A stretch of 11,027 nucleotides of DNA from Bacillota bacterium (GTDB taxonomy: Bacteria; Bacillota_H; UBA994; UBA5500), in NCBI GenBank assembly GCA_012727835.1, contig JAAYGE010000073.1, positions 1 to 11,027 on the forward strand, read 5' to 3'. Position 1 is the stretch's first letter, and every line of letters begins with the position of its first letter. Both the position numbers and the translations under genes were made by a program. Below are positions 1 through 5,995 of this stretch, one piece after another. The notes beneath the pieces are model-generated. The model was not told where the DNA came from and did no database searches. It was given only the letters and a program-made list of their open reading frames with translations.

Positions 1-483
1 CTATTGTTCCGAGCCCACTGGCTGTCGGCGCTGTTAGCAAAATGTCCTTGGTCAGGCAAAGGGTTTGTTGCTATTAAAGATTGGGTAACCGAGTTTGCCG
101 GCTACGCGCGAGCCGTTGGCGGGCAACGCTTGCAACTGCTGCTGCAGTTTTTGCTGTCAATCTTTATCTGGGGGTTGTTCCCCACCAAGCTGGTGTTTTT
201 GGTTCGTCCCTTCGGAATAAGGGGCTCCTTTCTGGCCCTAGTAGCTACCACCCTCGCCTCCTATCTTATCGCCATGGTTGGTATATTCCCCGGGGGCTTG
301 GGCAGCTTTGAAGTTGCCATGAGTAGTATGTTAATGGTCCTGGGACTCACTGCTGAACAGAGCTTAACTGTTTCTTTTAGTTTCCGCTTTGTTACCTTTT
401 GGTTTGTCGTTTTCGTTTGTTTGGTTATAGTCGTCTTGGATAGTCTTTGGCAACACCAAACCGCCGTGCGATTAGATAAGTGA
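1..483 (+). CDS. Flippase-like integral membrane protein, C-terminal part (UPF0104/YbhN, LPG-synthase TM family)
   Basis: The frame is open from base 1 to the TGA at 481-483, so the gene starts upstream and only about 160 C-terminal residues are present. The visible part is almost all hydrophobic, with membrane segments around residues 45-70, 78-118 and 122-150. The key landmark is PGGLGSFE (near residue 98) followed by a long helix; a P-G-G-L-G-x-x-E motif is typical of the family that includes the flippase domain of lysyl-phosphatidylglycerol synthase MprF and the YbhN proteins. Members are thought to move lipids or lipid-linked molecules across the cytoplasmic membrane; the substrate here cannot be read from the sequence. 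pssA starts about a dozen bases after the stop, so the two are probably co-transcribed, which fits a role in envelope lipid metabolism. Family call fairly sure, function unsure. Confidence 0.75.
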   Translation, partial: LLFRAHWLSALLAKCPWSGKGFVAIKDWVTEFAGYARAVGGQRLQLLLQFLLSIFIWGLFPTKLVFLVRPFGIRGSFLALVATTLASYLIAMVGIFPGGLGSFEVAMSSMLMVLGLTAEQSLTVSFSFRFVTFWFVVFVCLVIVVLDSLWQHQTAVRLDK

Positions 484-495
484 GGAGCAATGACG

Positions 496-1056
496 ATGAA
501 CAAAGATAAACCCATAAAATGGAGCCAACATCTACCCAACGCTTTGACCATTACGAACATGCTAATGGGGATGTTGGCCATTTTTTTACTATTGGGGACA
601 ACTGCTACTAGAAAATCGGCCTGTGGGTTTGTTTTAGTTGGTGCGCTGGCCGACGCCTGCGATGGCAGTTTGGCTCGGTTTTTGGGGGCCGAATCAGCTC
701 TAGGCAAACAATTGGATTCCTTGGCCGACAGTATTACCTTTGGACTAGCCCCGGCGGCTATTTTGTATTCCTTTCCCACTCTAAGGCAGGACCTATGGAT
801 GTTGCCTATTATGGTTATCTATGCGATGGCCGGCTGCTTCCGGTTGGCCCGGTATAATCTCGGCGATTTCAGGGACCATTTCTTAGGGCTGCCCATCACC
901 GCCGCCGGCTGTATGGTGGTTATTTATGCCTTGCTTTTAGATAATCTACAGGTACAGGCTAACTTTGCTCCCGGAGTAGTGAAGGTGGTAACCGCCATTT
1001 TACTGCTAGGCTTGTCATTGGCCATGGTCAGCCGTGTTAAAATCAAACGACTTTAA
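496..1056 (+). CDS. pssA: CDP-diacylglycerol--serine O-phosphatidyltransferase (phosphatidylserine synthase)
   Basis: This is an integral membrane enzyme that transfers phosphatidyl from CDP-diacylglycerol to L-serine, the first step to phosphatidylserine and phosphatidylethanolamine. The complete CDP-alcohol phosphotransferase motif D-x2-D-G-x2-A-R-x8-G-x3-D-x3-D is present: D53, D56-G57, A60-R61, G70, D74 and D78. The aspartates bind the metal, and the last acts as base in this family. The following FGLAPA and the later RLARYN...FLGLPI stretch are typical of the short PssA type rather than of PgsA. Length (186 residues) is normal for that type. The ATG at 490 lies only 2 bases from GGAG (484-487), whereas the ATG at 496 has 8-base spacing, so 496 is the preferred start. 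It follows the flippase-like gene with almost no gap and is closed by a hairpin. Confidence 0.9.
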   Translation: MNKDKPIKWSQHLPNALTITNMLMGMLAIFLLLGTTATRKSACGFVLVGALADACDGSLARFLGAESALGKQLDSLADSITFGLAPAAILYSFPTLRQDLWMLPIMVIYAMAGCFRLARYNLGDFRDHFLGLPITAAGCMVVIYALLLDNLQVQANFAPGVVKVVTAILLLGLSLAMVSRVKIKRL

Positions 1057-1061
1057 AGAGG

Positions 1062-1114
1062 AAAAGGCGCCTCGGGCACGAAGTATATTGATAGTGCCCG
1101 AGTGCGCTCTTTTA
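1062..1114 (+). terminator. Intrinsic terminator after pssA
   Basis: Perfect 9-bp arms CTCGGGCAC (1071-1079) and GTGCCCGAG (1094-1102) are extended by GCGC (1067-1070) pairing with GCGC (1104-1107) across one bulged T. The loop is 14 nt and TCTTTTATT follows. The flanking AAAAG (1062-1066) can also pair with CTTTT. Confidence 0.8.
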
Positions 1115-1116
1115 TT
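1088..1116 (+). promoter_or_regulatory. Candidate promoter for the amidohydrolase gene
   Basis: TTGATA (1088-1093, 5/6 match to the -35 consensus) is followed by a 17-bp spacer and TTTATT (1111-1116, 4/6 match to -10), about 27 bases before the ATG at 1143. The -35 falls in the loop of the pssA terminator hairpin. If that hairpin ends transcription, a promoter must lie near here. Inference from consensus only. Confidence 0.3.
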
Positions 1117-1142
1117 AGTTTAATAAAAAGGAGGAATCGGCC

Positions 1143-2351
1143 ATGATTGCAATTAAAGGCGGTAAGATTGACACCATCACCCAAGGCGTTATTGAAGATG
1201 GTGTAATCTTAGTGGAGGACGGCAAAATCAAGGCAATCGGCAAGGATGTTGCTATTCCGGAAGGTGCTAAAGTCATCGATGCCACCGGAAAGGTCGTTAT
1301 GCCCGGATTAATCGATGCTCACAGCCATATTTCGCTCTTTGGTGAACCGAGTATTCCAGCCACCATGGACGGCAATGAAATGACCAGCCCGGTAACGGCC
1401 CAGGTACGGGGTTTGGACGCATTGAATCCCTTTGACCCGGCCATCCCAATTGTACGTAATGCGGGTTTTACTACCCTCTATACGGGTCCCGGTTCGGCTA
1501 ACCTGGTAGGCGGAACCGGTATGGCCATCAAGCTGCGTGGTCGCACGGCGGAAGAAATGGTGATCCCTGGTACCGAAGCTATGAAGATGGCTTTAGGCGA
1601 GAACCCGAAACGGGTTTATGGTCAGGGACAGAAGAAGGCACCGGCTACCCGCATGGCTAATGCGGCCCTATTACGGGAGGCTTTGATTGAGGCGCAGAAT
1701 TACTTAAACAAGATTGAACTGGCAGAAGCAGAGGCTACCGATGATAAGCCGGCCAAGTTGCCCGATCGCAACTTAAAGCTGGAAATGCTGGGCAAGGTGC
1801 TTAAGCGGGAGCTCAAGGCCCGTATTCATGCCCATCGCGCCGACGATATCATGACGGCTATTCGCATTGCTGAGGAATTCAATCTAGACTATAGCATTGA
1901 GCATTGCACCGAAGGGTACAAGATTGCCGACATTCTGGCTGAAAAGGGCGTTACTGCCGTTGTTGGTCCCTTGCTCATGGGCCCCAGCAAGCACGAGCTC
2001 TGGGAAGTCAAGCTCGAAACCCCGGGCATCTTGGCCAAAGCCGGTGTTCGTGTCTGCTTGCAGGCTGATACTTCTTCCGCAACCCGCTGGCTACCGATCC
2101 ATGTGGGCCTAGCCATTAAGCATGGTATGCCGGAAGAAGAGGCCTTTAAGGCTGTAACCATCTATTCGGCCGAGCTGCTAGGCATTGCCGACCGGGTAGG
2201 TAGCTTAGAGGTGGGTAAGGATGCGGACATCGCCATCTTCGATGGCCATCCCTTCTGCAACTTTACCAAGTGTGAGCTGACCATGATCGATGGTAAGGTA
2301 TGGCATTGCACTTTGAAGGACGAAAAGTGCACTTGTGGCTGCCATAACTAA
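1143..2351 (+). CDS. Imidazolonepropionase-like amidohydrolase with cysteine-rich C-terminal tail
   Basis: This is a 402-residue cytoplasmic metal-dependent hydrolase of the amidohydrolase superfamily (COG1228-like). Visible are the small N-terminal beta domain (1-50), then the TIM barrel with the metal motif DAHSH (H60, H62), further candidate ligands H229 or H231 (IHAHRADD) and H254 (IEHCTEG), and the late-strand aspartate D309 (QADTSS). The C-terminal part, ending in VGSLEVGKDADIAIFDG, rebuilds the beta domain. Internal signatures such as TGPGSAN and GENPKRVYG match a Firmicutes-type subfamily of unknown substrate, so I do not assign HutI. Odd feature: the last 31 residues hold six cysteines (C372, C377, C389, C396, C398, C400), ending C-x-C-x-C-H. 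The start is firm: AGGAGG-type site at 1129-1134 before the ATG. It stands alone between two terminators. Confidence 0.85.
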   Translation: MIAIKGGKIDTITQGVIEDGVILVEDGKIKAIGKDVAIPEGAKVIDATGKVVMPGLIDAHSHISLFGEPSIPATMDGNEMTSPVTAQVRGLDALNPFDPAIPIVRNAGFTTLYTGPGSANLVGGTGMAIKLRGRTAEEMVIPGTEAMKMALGENPKRVYGQGQKKAPATRMANAALLREALIEAQNYLNKIELAEAEATDDKPAKLPDRNLKLEMLGKVLKRELKARIHAHRADDIMTAIRIAEEFNLDYSIEHCTEGYKIADILAEKGVTAVVGPLLMGPSKHELWEVKLETPGILAKAGVRVCLQADTSSATRWLPIHVGLAIKHGMPEEEAFKAVTIYSAELLGIADRVGSLEVGKDADIAIFDGHPFCNFTKCELTMIDGKVWHCTLKDEKCTCGCHN

Positions 2352-2366
2352 AATACTTGCCGAACT

Positions 2367-2405
2367 GGGCTGCTGAGGGTTATCCCTTGGCAGCTCATTT
2401 TATTT
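2367..2405 (+). terminator. Intrinsic terminator after the amidohydrolase gene
   Basis: A 13-bp stem (2367-2379 with 2384-2396, containing three G-T wobbles) closes on the 4-base loop TTAT and is followed by ATTTTATTT. It lies 16 bases beyond the stop codon. Confidence 0.8.
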
Positions 2406-2406
2406 G

Positions 2407-2660
2407 CAGGGCCTAGCTACGGTAAAGGCCGTGGTCATATATAGTTCCATTTCATTTGCCTGTACTGTAGCTGCCTTTTACACTCCGGCTCTGCCTATAG
2501 CAGCTACGCGAAGGTGCCGGGTAAGGCAAAGACCTTCTACCACGGCGATCGTGACCGCAAGGAGACCACGCCCCTTGTTGCCAGACTTGGAGCTGAGCGC
2601 CACTCCGTACCCGGTTGTACCGGACTCCTATCAAGAGATAAAATACGGGTAGTATGCAAG
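2407..2660. other. Unexplained intergenic segment: possible decayed gene or structured RNA
   Basis: About 250 bases with no convincing intact gene. An 82-codon open frame from a TTG at 2404 lacks a ribosome binding site and encodes an arginine- and proline-rich peptide unlike its neighbours. In the +1-shifted frame (about 2502-2600) the codons look more coding-like (AKVPGKAKTFYHGDRDRKE). That stretch has a weak, unproven resemblance to the region before the catalytic motif of polysaccharide deacetylases, which would fit a frameshifted remnant with a signal-like hydrophobic stretch in the first frame. Alternatively it may be an RNA. Inverted repeats include GTAGCTGC (2467-2474) with GCAGCTAC (2500-2507), and GCCGTGGT (2428-2435), which can pair with ACCACGGC (2539-2546) or, shifted by two bases, CGTGGTC (2430-2436) with GACCACG (2564-2570). 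I recognise no known riboswitch class. Confidence 0.35.
2615..2644 (+). promoter_or_regulatory. Candidate promoter for larA-trmL
   Basis: TTGTAC (2615-2620) is followed by an 18-bp spacer and TAAAAT (2639-2644, 5/6 match to -10), about 40 bases upstream of the larA start. The -35 is weak (3/6). If real, the larA transcript would exclude most of the unexplained segment upstream. Confidence 0.35.
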
Positions 2661-2685
2661 CTTAGATAACAAGGAGGAAGAGTAT

Positions 2686-3912
2686 ATGCGTTTAGCCTAT
2701 GGCCATGGCGTTGTAGAATTGGCTTTACCACCGGCAACCCCGGTGGTTGAGGGGCCAGGCCTAACCCCTTTAGCTGACCCGGAGGTGGCAGTGTGCCAAG
2801 CCCTGCGAAACCCGATAGCTAGCCCGCCGCTAAAAGAGTTGGTGGGGGCTAATAGTAAAATTGTTATTCTAGTTAGCGATTCCACCCGCCCCACGGGTGC
2901 CGATATTTTCATCCCCGTGTTGCTGGCAGAGCTAGAGGAGGCGGGCGTACCCGATGAAAATATTACTTTTATCGTAGGTACTGGTGCCCATGGGGTCTTA
3001 TCTGCGGAGGAGTTGGAAGAGCTACTGCCGGCAGACGTTAGGCACCGTTTTCAGATTCTCTCCCACGACTGTTTTGACCAAGAGCAGCTAACCTATGTGG
3101 GTACCACCAGTCGGGGTAATAAAATAAGGTTTAACAAACTGGCGGTGGAGGCCGATTTGAGGATTCTTACGGGGGCCGTTTCCGTCCATCCCTTTGCCGG
3201 CTTCGGCGGCGGTCGCAAGGCCCTGTTTCCCGGCGTAGCCGGCTATGAAACCATTTGCTTTAATCACTCCCTGATGCTTGATCCGCAGGCAGCTCCCAGC
3301 ATACTGGAAGGCAATCCGGTCCATGAGGACTTTATGGAGGGTATTGCTTTCGTGGGCCCCAAATTTCTCTTAAATAGCATAGTCGACGAAAAGGGACAGA
3401 TAGCAGCCATTGTGGCAGGCCACGTGAACGAAGCCCATCGGGCCGGAACGCGTATAGTGCTGTCGAGTGCGGCCGCCCCAGTTTCTGAGCTGGCAGACAC
3501 GGTGGTAGCCAGTGCCGGCGGTTTCCCCTATGATATCAATCTCTATCAGGCGGTGAAGGCCCTGCAAAATGCGGCTCGAATTGTGAAGCCGGGAGGGAGG
3601 ATAATACTTATAGCTGAGTGTTCGCAAGGGGTGGGTTCCCAGCAGTTCAGCCAGTGGGCACCTAAGCGCCTTTCCTCGGCTGAATTGGCGCGGCAACTTA
3701 AGGAACAATTCGTATTAGGGAAGCATAAATGCTATTTTGTTTCCGAAATCTTGGAGCGATCCACCGTCTATCTCTACTCCAGCCTAGATATGCAATTGGT
3801 AGAGAGCTTCGGCTTCGTTCCCTTAACCGACTTAGCCACCGCTCCCCTGCAGGGTAAAGTAGTGGTGCTCCCTCGCGCCACCGCTACCCTGCCTATGGCT
3901 GAAGTAGAGTAG
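2686..3912 (+). CDS. larA: Nickel-dependent lactate racemase family protein (LarA, DUF2088)
   Basis: This is a cytoplasmic 408-residue enzyme of the LarA family, which racemises or epimerises 2-hydroxyacids by hydride transfer to a covalently bound nickel-pincer nucleotide. Every landmark known from the Lactiplantibacillus plantarum enzyme has a counterpart 6-7 residues earlier: D65 and R68 in SDSTR (D72, R75), H102 in GTGAH (H108), H168 in SVHPF (H174), K178 in FGGGRK (K184, the lysine that anchors the cofactor) and H194 (H200, nickel ligand). Length is close to the usual ~425. It should therefore bind the cofactor, but the family includes enzymes for malate, phenyllactate and other hydroxyacids, so lactate is not certain. 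AGGAGG (2672-2677) sits 8 bases before the ATG. trmL follows 27 bases on. No larB, larC or larE is in the window; a Ni/Co-type ECF transporter lies downstream. Confidence 0.88.
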   Translation: MRLAYGHGVVELALPPATPVVEGPGLTPLADPEVAVCQALRNPIASPPLKELVGANSKIVILVSDSTRPTGADIFIPVLLAELEEAGVPDENITFIVGTGAHGVLSAEELEELLPADVRHRFQILSHDCFDQEQLTYVGTTSRGNKIRFNKLAVEADLRILTGAVSVHPFAGFGGGRKALFPGVAGYETICFNHSLMLDPQAAPSILEGNPVHEDFMEGIAFVGPKFLLNSIVDEKGQIAAIVAGHVNEAHRAGTRIVLSSAAAPVSELADTVVASAGGFPYDINLYQAVKALQNAARIVKPGGRIILIAECSQGVGSQQFSQWAPKRLSSAELARQLKEQFVLGKHKCYFVSEILERSTVYLYSSLDMQLVESFGFVPLTDLATAPLQGKVVVLPRATATLPMAEVE

Positions 3913-3939
3913 AGTATTTTAGTTATATGGAGGCCAAAT

Positions 3940-4398
3940 ATGCATATAGTTCTCGTTGAACCAGAAATTCCGCAGAATACCGGCAATATCGCTCGTACTT
4001 GCGCCGCCACCGGCTCCCCCTTGCATCTGGTTGGCCCTCTAGGCTTTTCTATTGCCGATAAGTGGGTCAAGCGGGCCGGCTTGGACTATTGGCATCTAGT
4101 TGATATTCGGCAGTATGCTAATCTAGAAGAACTGTGGGCCACCTATCCTAACGGCACCTTTTGGTATTTATCTACCAAGGCTAAGCGCTACTACAGCCAT
4201 GTTAGCTATGGCCCCAACGATTTTCTCGTCTTTGGTAAAGAAACCAAGGGCTTGCCAGAAGATGTGTTGCGGGCCAACCCTGACCATGCTATACGTATAC
4301 CCATGCGCGCCGAAGCTCGCTCTCTAAATTTGGCTAACACGGTGGCTCTGGTGCTTTACGAGGCTTTGCGCCAACAAGGCTACCCCGGTTTATGCTGA
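3940..4398 (+). CDS. trmL: tRNA (cytidine(34)-2'-O)-methyltransferase TrmL (SPOUT family)
   Basis: This S-adenosylmethionine-dependent SPOUT methyltransferase modifies the ribose of the wobble nucleotide (C34 or cmnm5U34) in leucine tRNAs. The 152-residue length is typical of this minimal single-domain family. All three family blocks are visible: PEIPQNTGNIARTC near the N terminus (about residues 8-21), FGKETKGLP (about 107-115) and the knot-forming C-terminal block RSLNLANTVALVLYEALRQQ, which binds the cofactor. TGGAGG (3928-3933) lies 6 bases before the ATG. The gene is 27 bases downstream of larA and probably shares its transcript. This is likely housekeeping placement and says little about LarA. 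No anomalies seen. Confidence 0.93.
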   Translation: MHIVLVEPEIPQNTGNIARTCAATGSPLHLVGPLGFSIADKWVKRAGLDYWHLVDIRQYANLEELWATYPNGTFWYLSTKAKRYYSHVSYGPNDFLVFGKETKGLPEDVLRANPDHAIRIPMRAEARSLNLANTVALVLYEALRQQGYPGLC

Positions 4399-4404
4399 CA
4401 AACG

Positions 4405-4423
4405 TAGACCCACTACGGGTCTA
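4405..4423 (+). other. Small hairpin after trmL
   Basis: TAGACCC (4405-4411) and GGGTCTA (4417-4423) form a perfect 7-bp stem with a 5-base loop, 6 bases beyond the trmL stop. No T-tract follows, so it is more likely a 3'-end stabilising or pausing element than a terminator on its own. Confidence 0.4.
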
Positions 4424-4432
4424 GATATAGGG

Positions 4433-4483
4433 GGCCGTAGGTCAATGCACGGAGCAATGAACCTACGGCCATCCTACTTTATT
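4433..4483 (+). terminator. Probable terminator after trmL
   Basis: GGCCGTAGGT (4433-4442) pairs perfectly with ACCTACGGCC (4461-4470). The 18-base loop can pair further (TGC with GCA), giving a long hairpin. The following ATCCTACTTTATT is only moderately T-rich, so termination strength is uncertain. Confidence 0.6.
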
Positions 4484-4489
4484 AGGCCG

Positions 4490-4515
4490 ATTGGTCTATA
4501 TTGGCTACTGATTGG
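4490..4515 (+). repeat. Three ATTGG direct repeats spaced one helical turn
   Basis: ATTGG occurs at 4490-4494, 4500-4504 and 4511-4515, with steps of 10 and 11 bp. All three copies would lie on the same face of the DNA upstream of cbiM, overlapping the candidate -35. They could be binding sites for a regulator. Short enough to be chance. Confidence 0.35.
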
Positions 4516-4528
4516 CAATATTTATATT
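4501..4528 (+). promoter_or_regulatory. Candidate promoter for the cbiMQO operon
   Basis: TTGGCT (4501-4506), 16-bp spacer, TATATT (4523-4528), about 45 bases before the cbiM ATG and after the trmL terminator. Matches are moderate; position and lack of an alternative support it. Confidence 0.35.
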
Positions 4529-4550
4529 AGGGAGAGGGTGGCCCCTAATA
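4525..4550 (+). promoter_or_regulatory. Inverted repeat between candidate promoter and cbiM start (operator or leader hairpin)
   Basis: TATTAGGG (4525-4532) and CCCTAATA (4543-4550) form a perfect 8-bp inverted repeat around a 10-base, G-rich loop. It overlaps the 3' half of the putative -10 and the expected transcription start, a place typical for a repressor operator such as a metal regulator. As RNA it would make a hairpin just upstream of the cbiM ribosome binding site (GGAG 4559-4562). It does not match the NikR half-site I know (GTATGA/TCATAC). Confidence 0.45.
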
Positions 4551-4572
4551 ATTTGCCTGGAGTGAGCCTTTA

Positions 4573-5271
4573 ATGAGTCATATACATTTGCCCGATGGAG
4601 TATTGCCTGTAAGCTGGTGGCTGCTGGCCTATGTAGCAGCCTTTATTTGGTTATACTTGGCCTTGCGTCAAGCCGAATCGGAAAAAGTGAGACGCAAACT
4701 GCCCTTTTTGGCAGCTATGAGTACTCTCATGCTATTAACCATGTCGGTGCCTTTAGGCCCCTTACCGGTTCATCTTAACTTAACCGTTTTGACGGGGATT
4801 ATTGTCGGTCCCTGGCTCGGTTTTGTGGCCGTATTTGTTGTTAACATTATGTTGAGTTTATTGGGGCATGGCGGATTGACGGCAGTAGGTATGAATACCC
4901 TGGTTACCGGCTTAGAAGTGGTGCTCGGTTGGTGGTTGTATCATCACCTCTTTAAAACATGGCGCCTTAGTTGGAGGTCGCTTGGGGCTACCGGTATGGC
5001 CCTTTTGTTGACGTCCGCATTGGCCTTAAGCCTTATCAGCCTCAGCACCGGTGTGATCAGTTTATGGCATGCCCACAGTCATGAGGAGTTGGGGGTGGAG
5101 CAGGCTGCTGCTCTAGGCAACTCATTTCAGTTTTTGGGCCTTAGTGGAGTCATGGCACTTGTCTTCATTTTGGCTTGCGGTTTGGTAACAGAAGCGATAG
5201 CTACTTGGGGTATTGTCAGTTATTTGCATAAGGTACGGCCCGAACTGCTAATGGAAGAGTTGGAGCCCTAG
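4573..5271 (+). CDS. cbiM: Cobalt/nickel ECF transporter substrate-binding membrane component CbiM/NikM type
   Basis: This is the integral membrane substrate-capturing component of an energy-coupling-factor transporter for Co2+ or Ni2+. It has 232 residues and about six to seven hydrophobic segments. Family landmarks: HLPDG near the N terminus (equivalent to M-H-I-P-D-G), VHLN with H67, and HGGLTAVGMN (99-108). In characterised NikM the metal is held by the N-terminal amine, His2 and His67. Here the N terminus reads MSHIHLPDG, so the family histidine is at position 5 and another is at position 3, which would become His2 if Met1 is removed. A histidine-rich loop WHAHSH (165-170) is also present. 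The protein ends without a CbiN or NikN domain, and no cbiN gene follows. GGAG at 4559-4562 supports the start. First gene of an operon with cbiQ and cbiO. Metal specificity cannot be decided. Confidence 0.88.
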   Translation: MSHIHLPDGVLPVSWWLLAYVAAFIWLYLALRQAESEKVRRKLPFLAAMSTLMLLTMSVPLGPLPVHLNLTVLTGIIVGPWLGFVAVFVVNIMLSLLGHGGLTAVGMNTLVTGLEVVLGWWLYHHLFKTWRLSWRSLGATGMALLLTSALALSLISLSTGVISLWHAHSHEELGVEQAAALGNSFQFLGLSGVMALVFILACGLVTEAIATWGIVSYLHKVRPELLMEELEP

Positions 5272-5276
5272 GTGCT

Positions 5277-5285
5277 GGGGGGGGG
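5277..5285 (+). repeat. Nine-base G homopolymer at the cbiQ ribosome binding site
   Basis: An uninterrupted run of nine G lies between the cbiM stop and the cbiQ ATG at 5291. It is the only G-rich stretch able to serve as Shine-Dalgarno for cbiQ. Tracts of this length can slip during replication and are also prone to sequencing error. Confidence 0.6.
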
Positions 5286-5290
5286 AAAGT

Positions 5291-5995
5291 ATGAGGTTAG
5301 CGCAACTGGATTCTCTGGCGGTAAAACGGCACAGTTTTCTCCATTCCTGGCCGACTGGGCCCAAACTGGTGGCAACGATGATACTGTTGGCCGGGATTGT
5401 GGCCGCCAGCAGCCTGCGACAGGGAGCATTGCTGCTAGGCTTCCTATTGCTGATCCTGTTCTCGGCTCGTCTGCCCCTGTGGTTGTTTAGTTTTATTCTT
5501 TACCCCGCATTTTTTAGTCTGCCCTTTGCCCTGGCCCAGCTACCGACGTCGCCGGGCCAGGCAATTATGATTCTTTGTAAAGCCGCATCAGCGGCTTTGC
5601 TATTAATTATTTTGGTGGCCAGCACGCCCTTCCCCCAGTTATTTGCCACCATGGCCCGAGTTTTGCCCCGTTTGGTGATCGATGTTCTCTTTTTTTCCTA
5701 TCGATTGTTTTTTATTAGTTTAAGAGCCTTGGAAAATTTACTTAGTTCTTTACGACAGCGGGGGACCTTTGATAGAAGAAATTGGGGTTGGAGTAGTTGG
5801 GTGACGCTACAGGCCCTAGGACATCTGATGATCAACATGATAGCAACTAGCCAGCGGTTGGAACAGAATTATCGGCTACGGGGATATCAAGCCGGTGTCT
5901 ATTACGGTGCGATGGATTATAGGTGGCGGGTAGCCGACGGTCTATTGTTGGCCCTCTTGCTGGCAGGCGTTGGGGGAGTGTTATGGTTTGGCTAG
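5291..5995 (+). CDS. cbiQ: ECF transporter transmembrane coupling component CbiQ (EcfT family)
   Basis: This is the T component that couples ATP hydrolysis by CbiO to metal movement through CbiM. It has 234 residues with four to five membrane segments (about 27-56, 60-82, 92-112, 130-145, 214-233). The cytoplasmic region between 115 and 200 holds the two coupling helices, each ending in the family's short x-R-G motif: SLRQRG (153-158) and YRLRG (194-198), which dock into grooves on the ATPase. The pattern STPFPQL...LPRLVIDVLFFSYR (111-138) is typical of EcfT. The ATG at 5291 lies 6 bases after a G9 tract that must serve as ribosome binding site. A GTG at 5272 in another frame was rejected. 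It starts 19 bases after cbiM and overlaps the start of cbiO. Confidence 0.9.
   Translation: MRLAQLDSLAVKRHSFLHSWPTGPKLVATMILLAGIVAASSLRQGALLLGFLLLILFSARLPLWLFSFILYPAFFSLPFALAQLPTSPGQAIMILCKAASAALLLIILVASTPFPQLFATMARVLPRLVIDVLFFSYRLFFISLRALENLLSSLRQRGTFDRRNWGWSSWVTLQALGHLMINMIATSQRLEQNYRLRGYQAGVYYGAMDYRWRVADGLLLALLLAGVGGVLWFG

Noticed and set aside
261..779. 172-codon minus-strand frame across the flippase-like gene and pssA
   Set aside because: It spans two genes with solid family motifs on the plus strand; long antisense frames arise easily from such codon use.
2629..2637. ATCAAGAG resembling the start of a SAM-I riboswitch
   Set aside because: The remaining conserved parts of that riboswitch do not follow, and it overlaps the candidate larA promoter.
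2404..2652. 82-codon open frame starting at TTG
   Set aside because: No ribosome binding site, start just after a terminator T-tract, and a composition (many Arg and Pro, mixed hydrophobic start) unlike the neighbours. Kept only as part of the unexplained segment.
3370..3708. 112-codon minus-strand frame within larA
   Set aside because: It is fully antisense to a well-conserved coding region and shows no recognisable motif.
4399..4572. Cobalamin riboswitch upstream of cbiM
   Set aside because: The space is filled by terminator hairpins and promoter-like sequence; I do not see the B12-box or the other conserved core segments.
5272..5490. GTG-initiated frame right after the cbiM stop, as a possible CbiN
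   Set aside because: It overlaps cbiQ in another frame and its translation has no two-helix membrane pattern.
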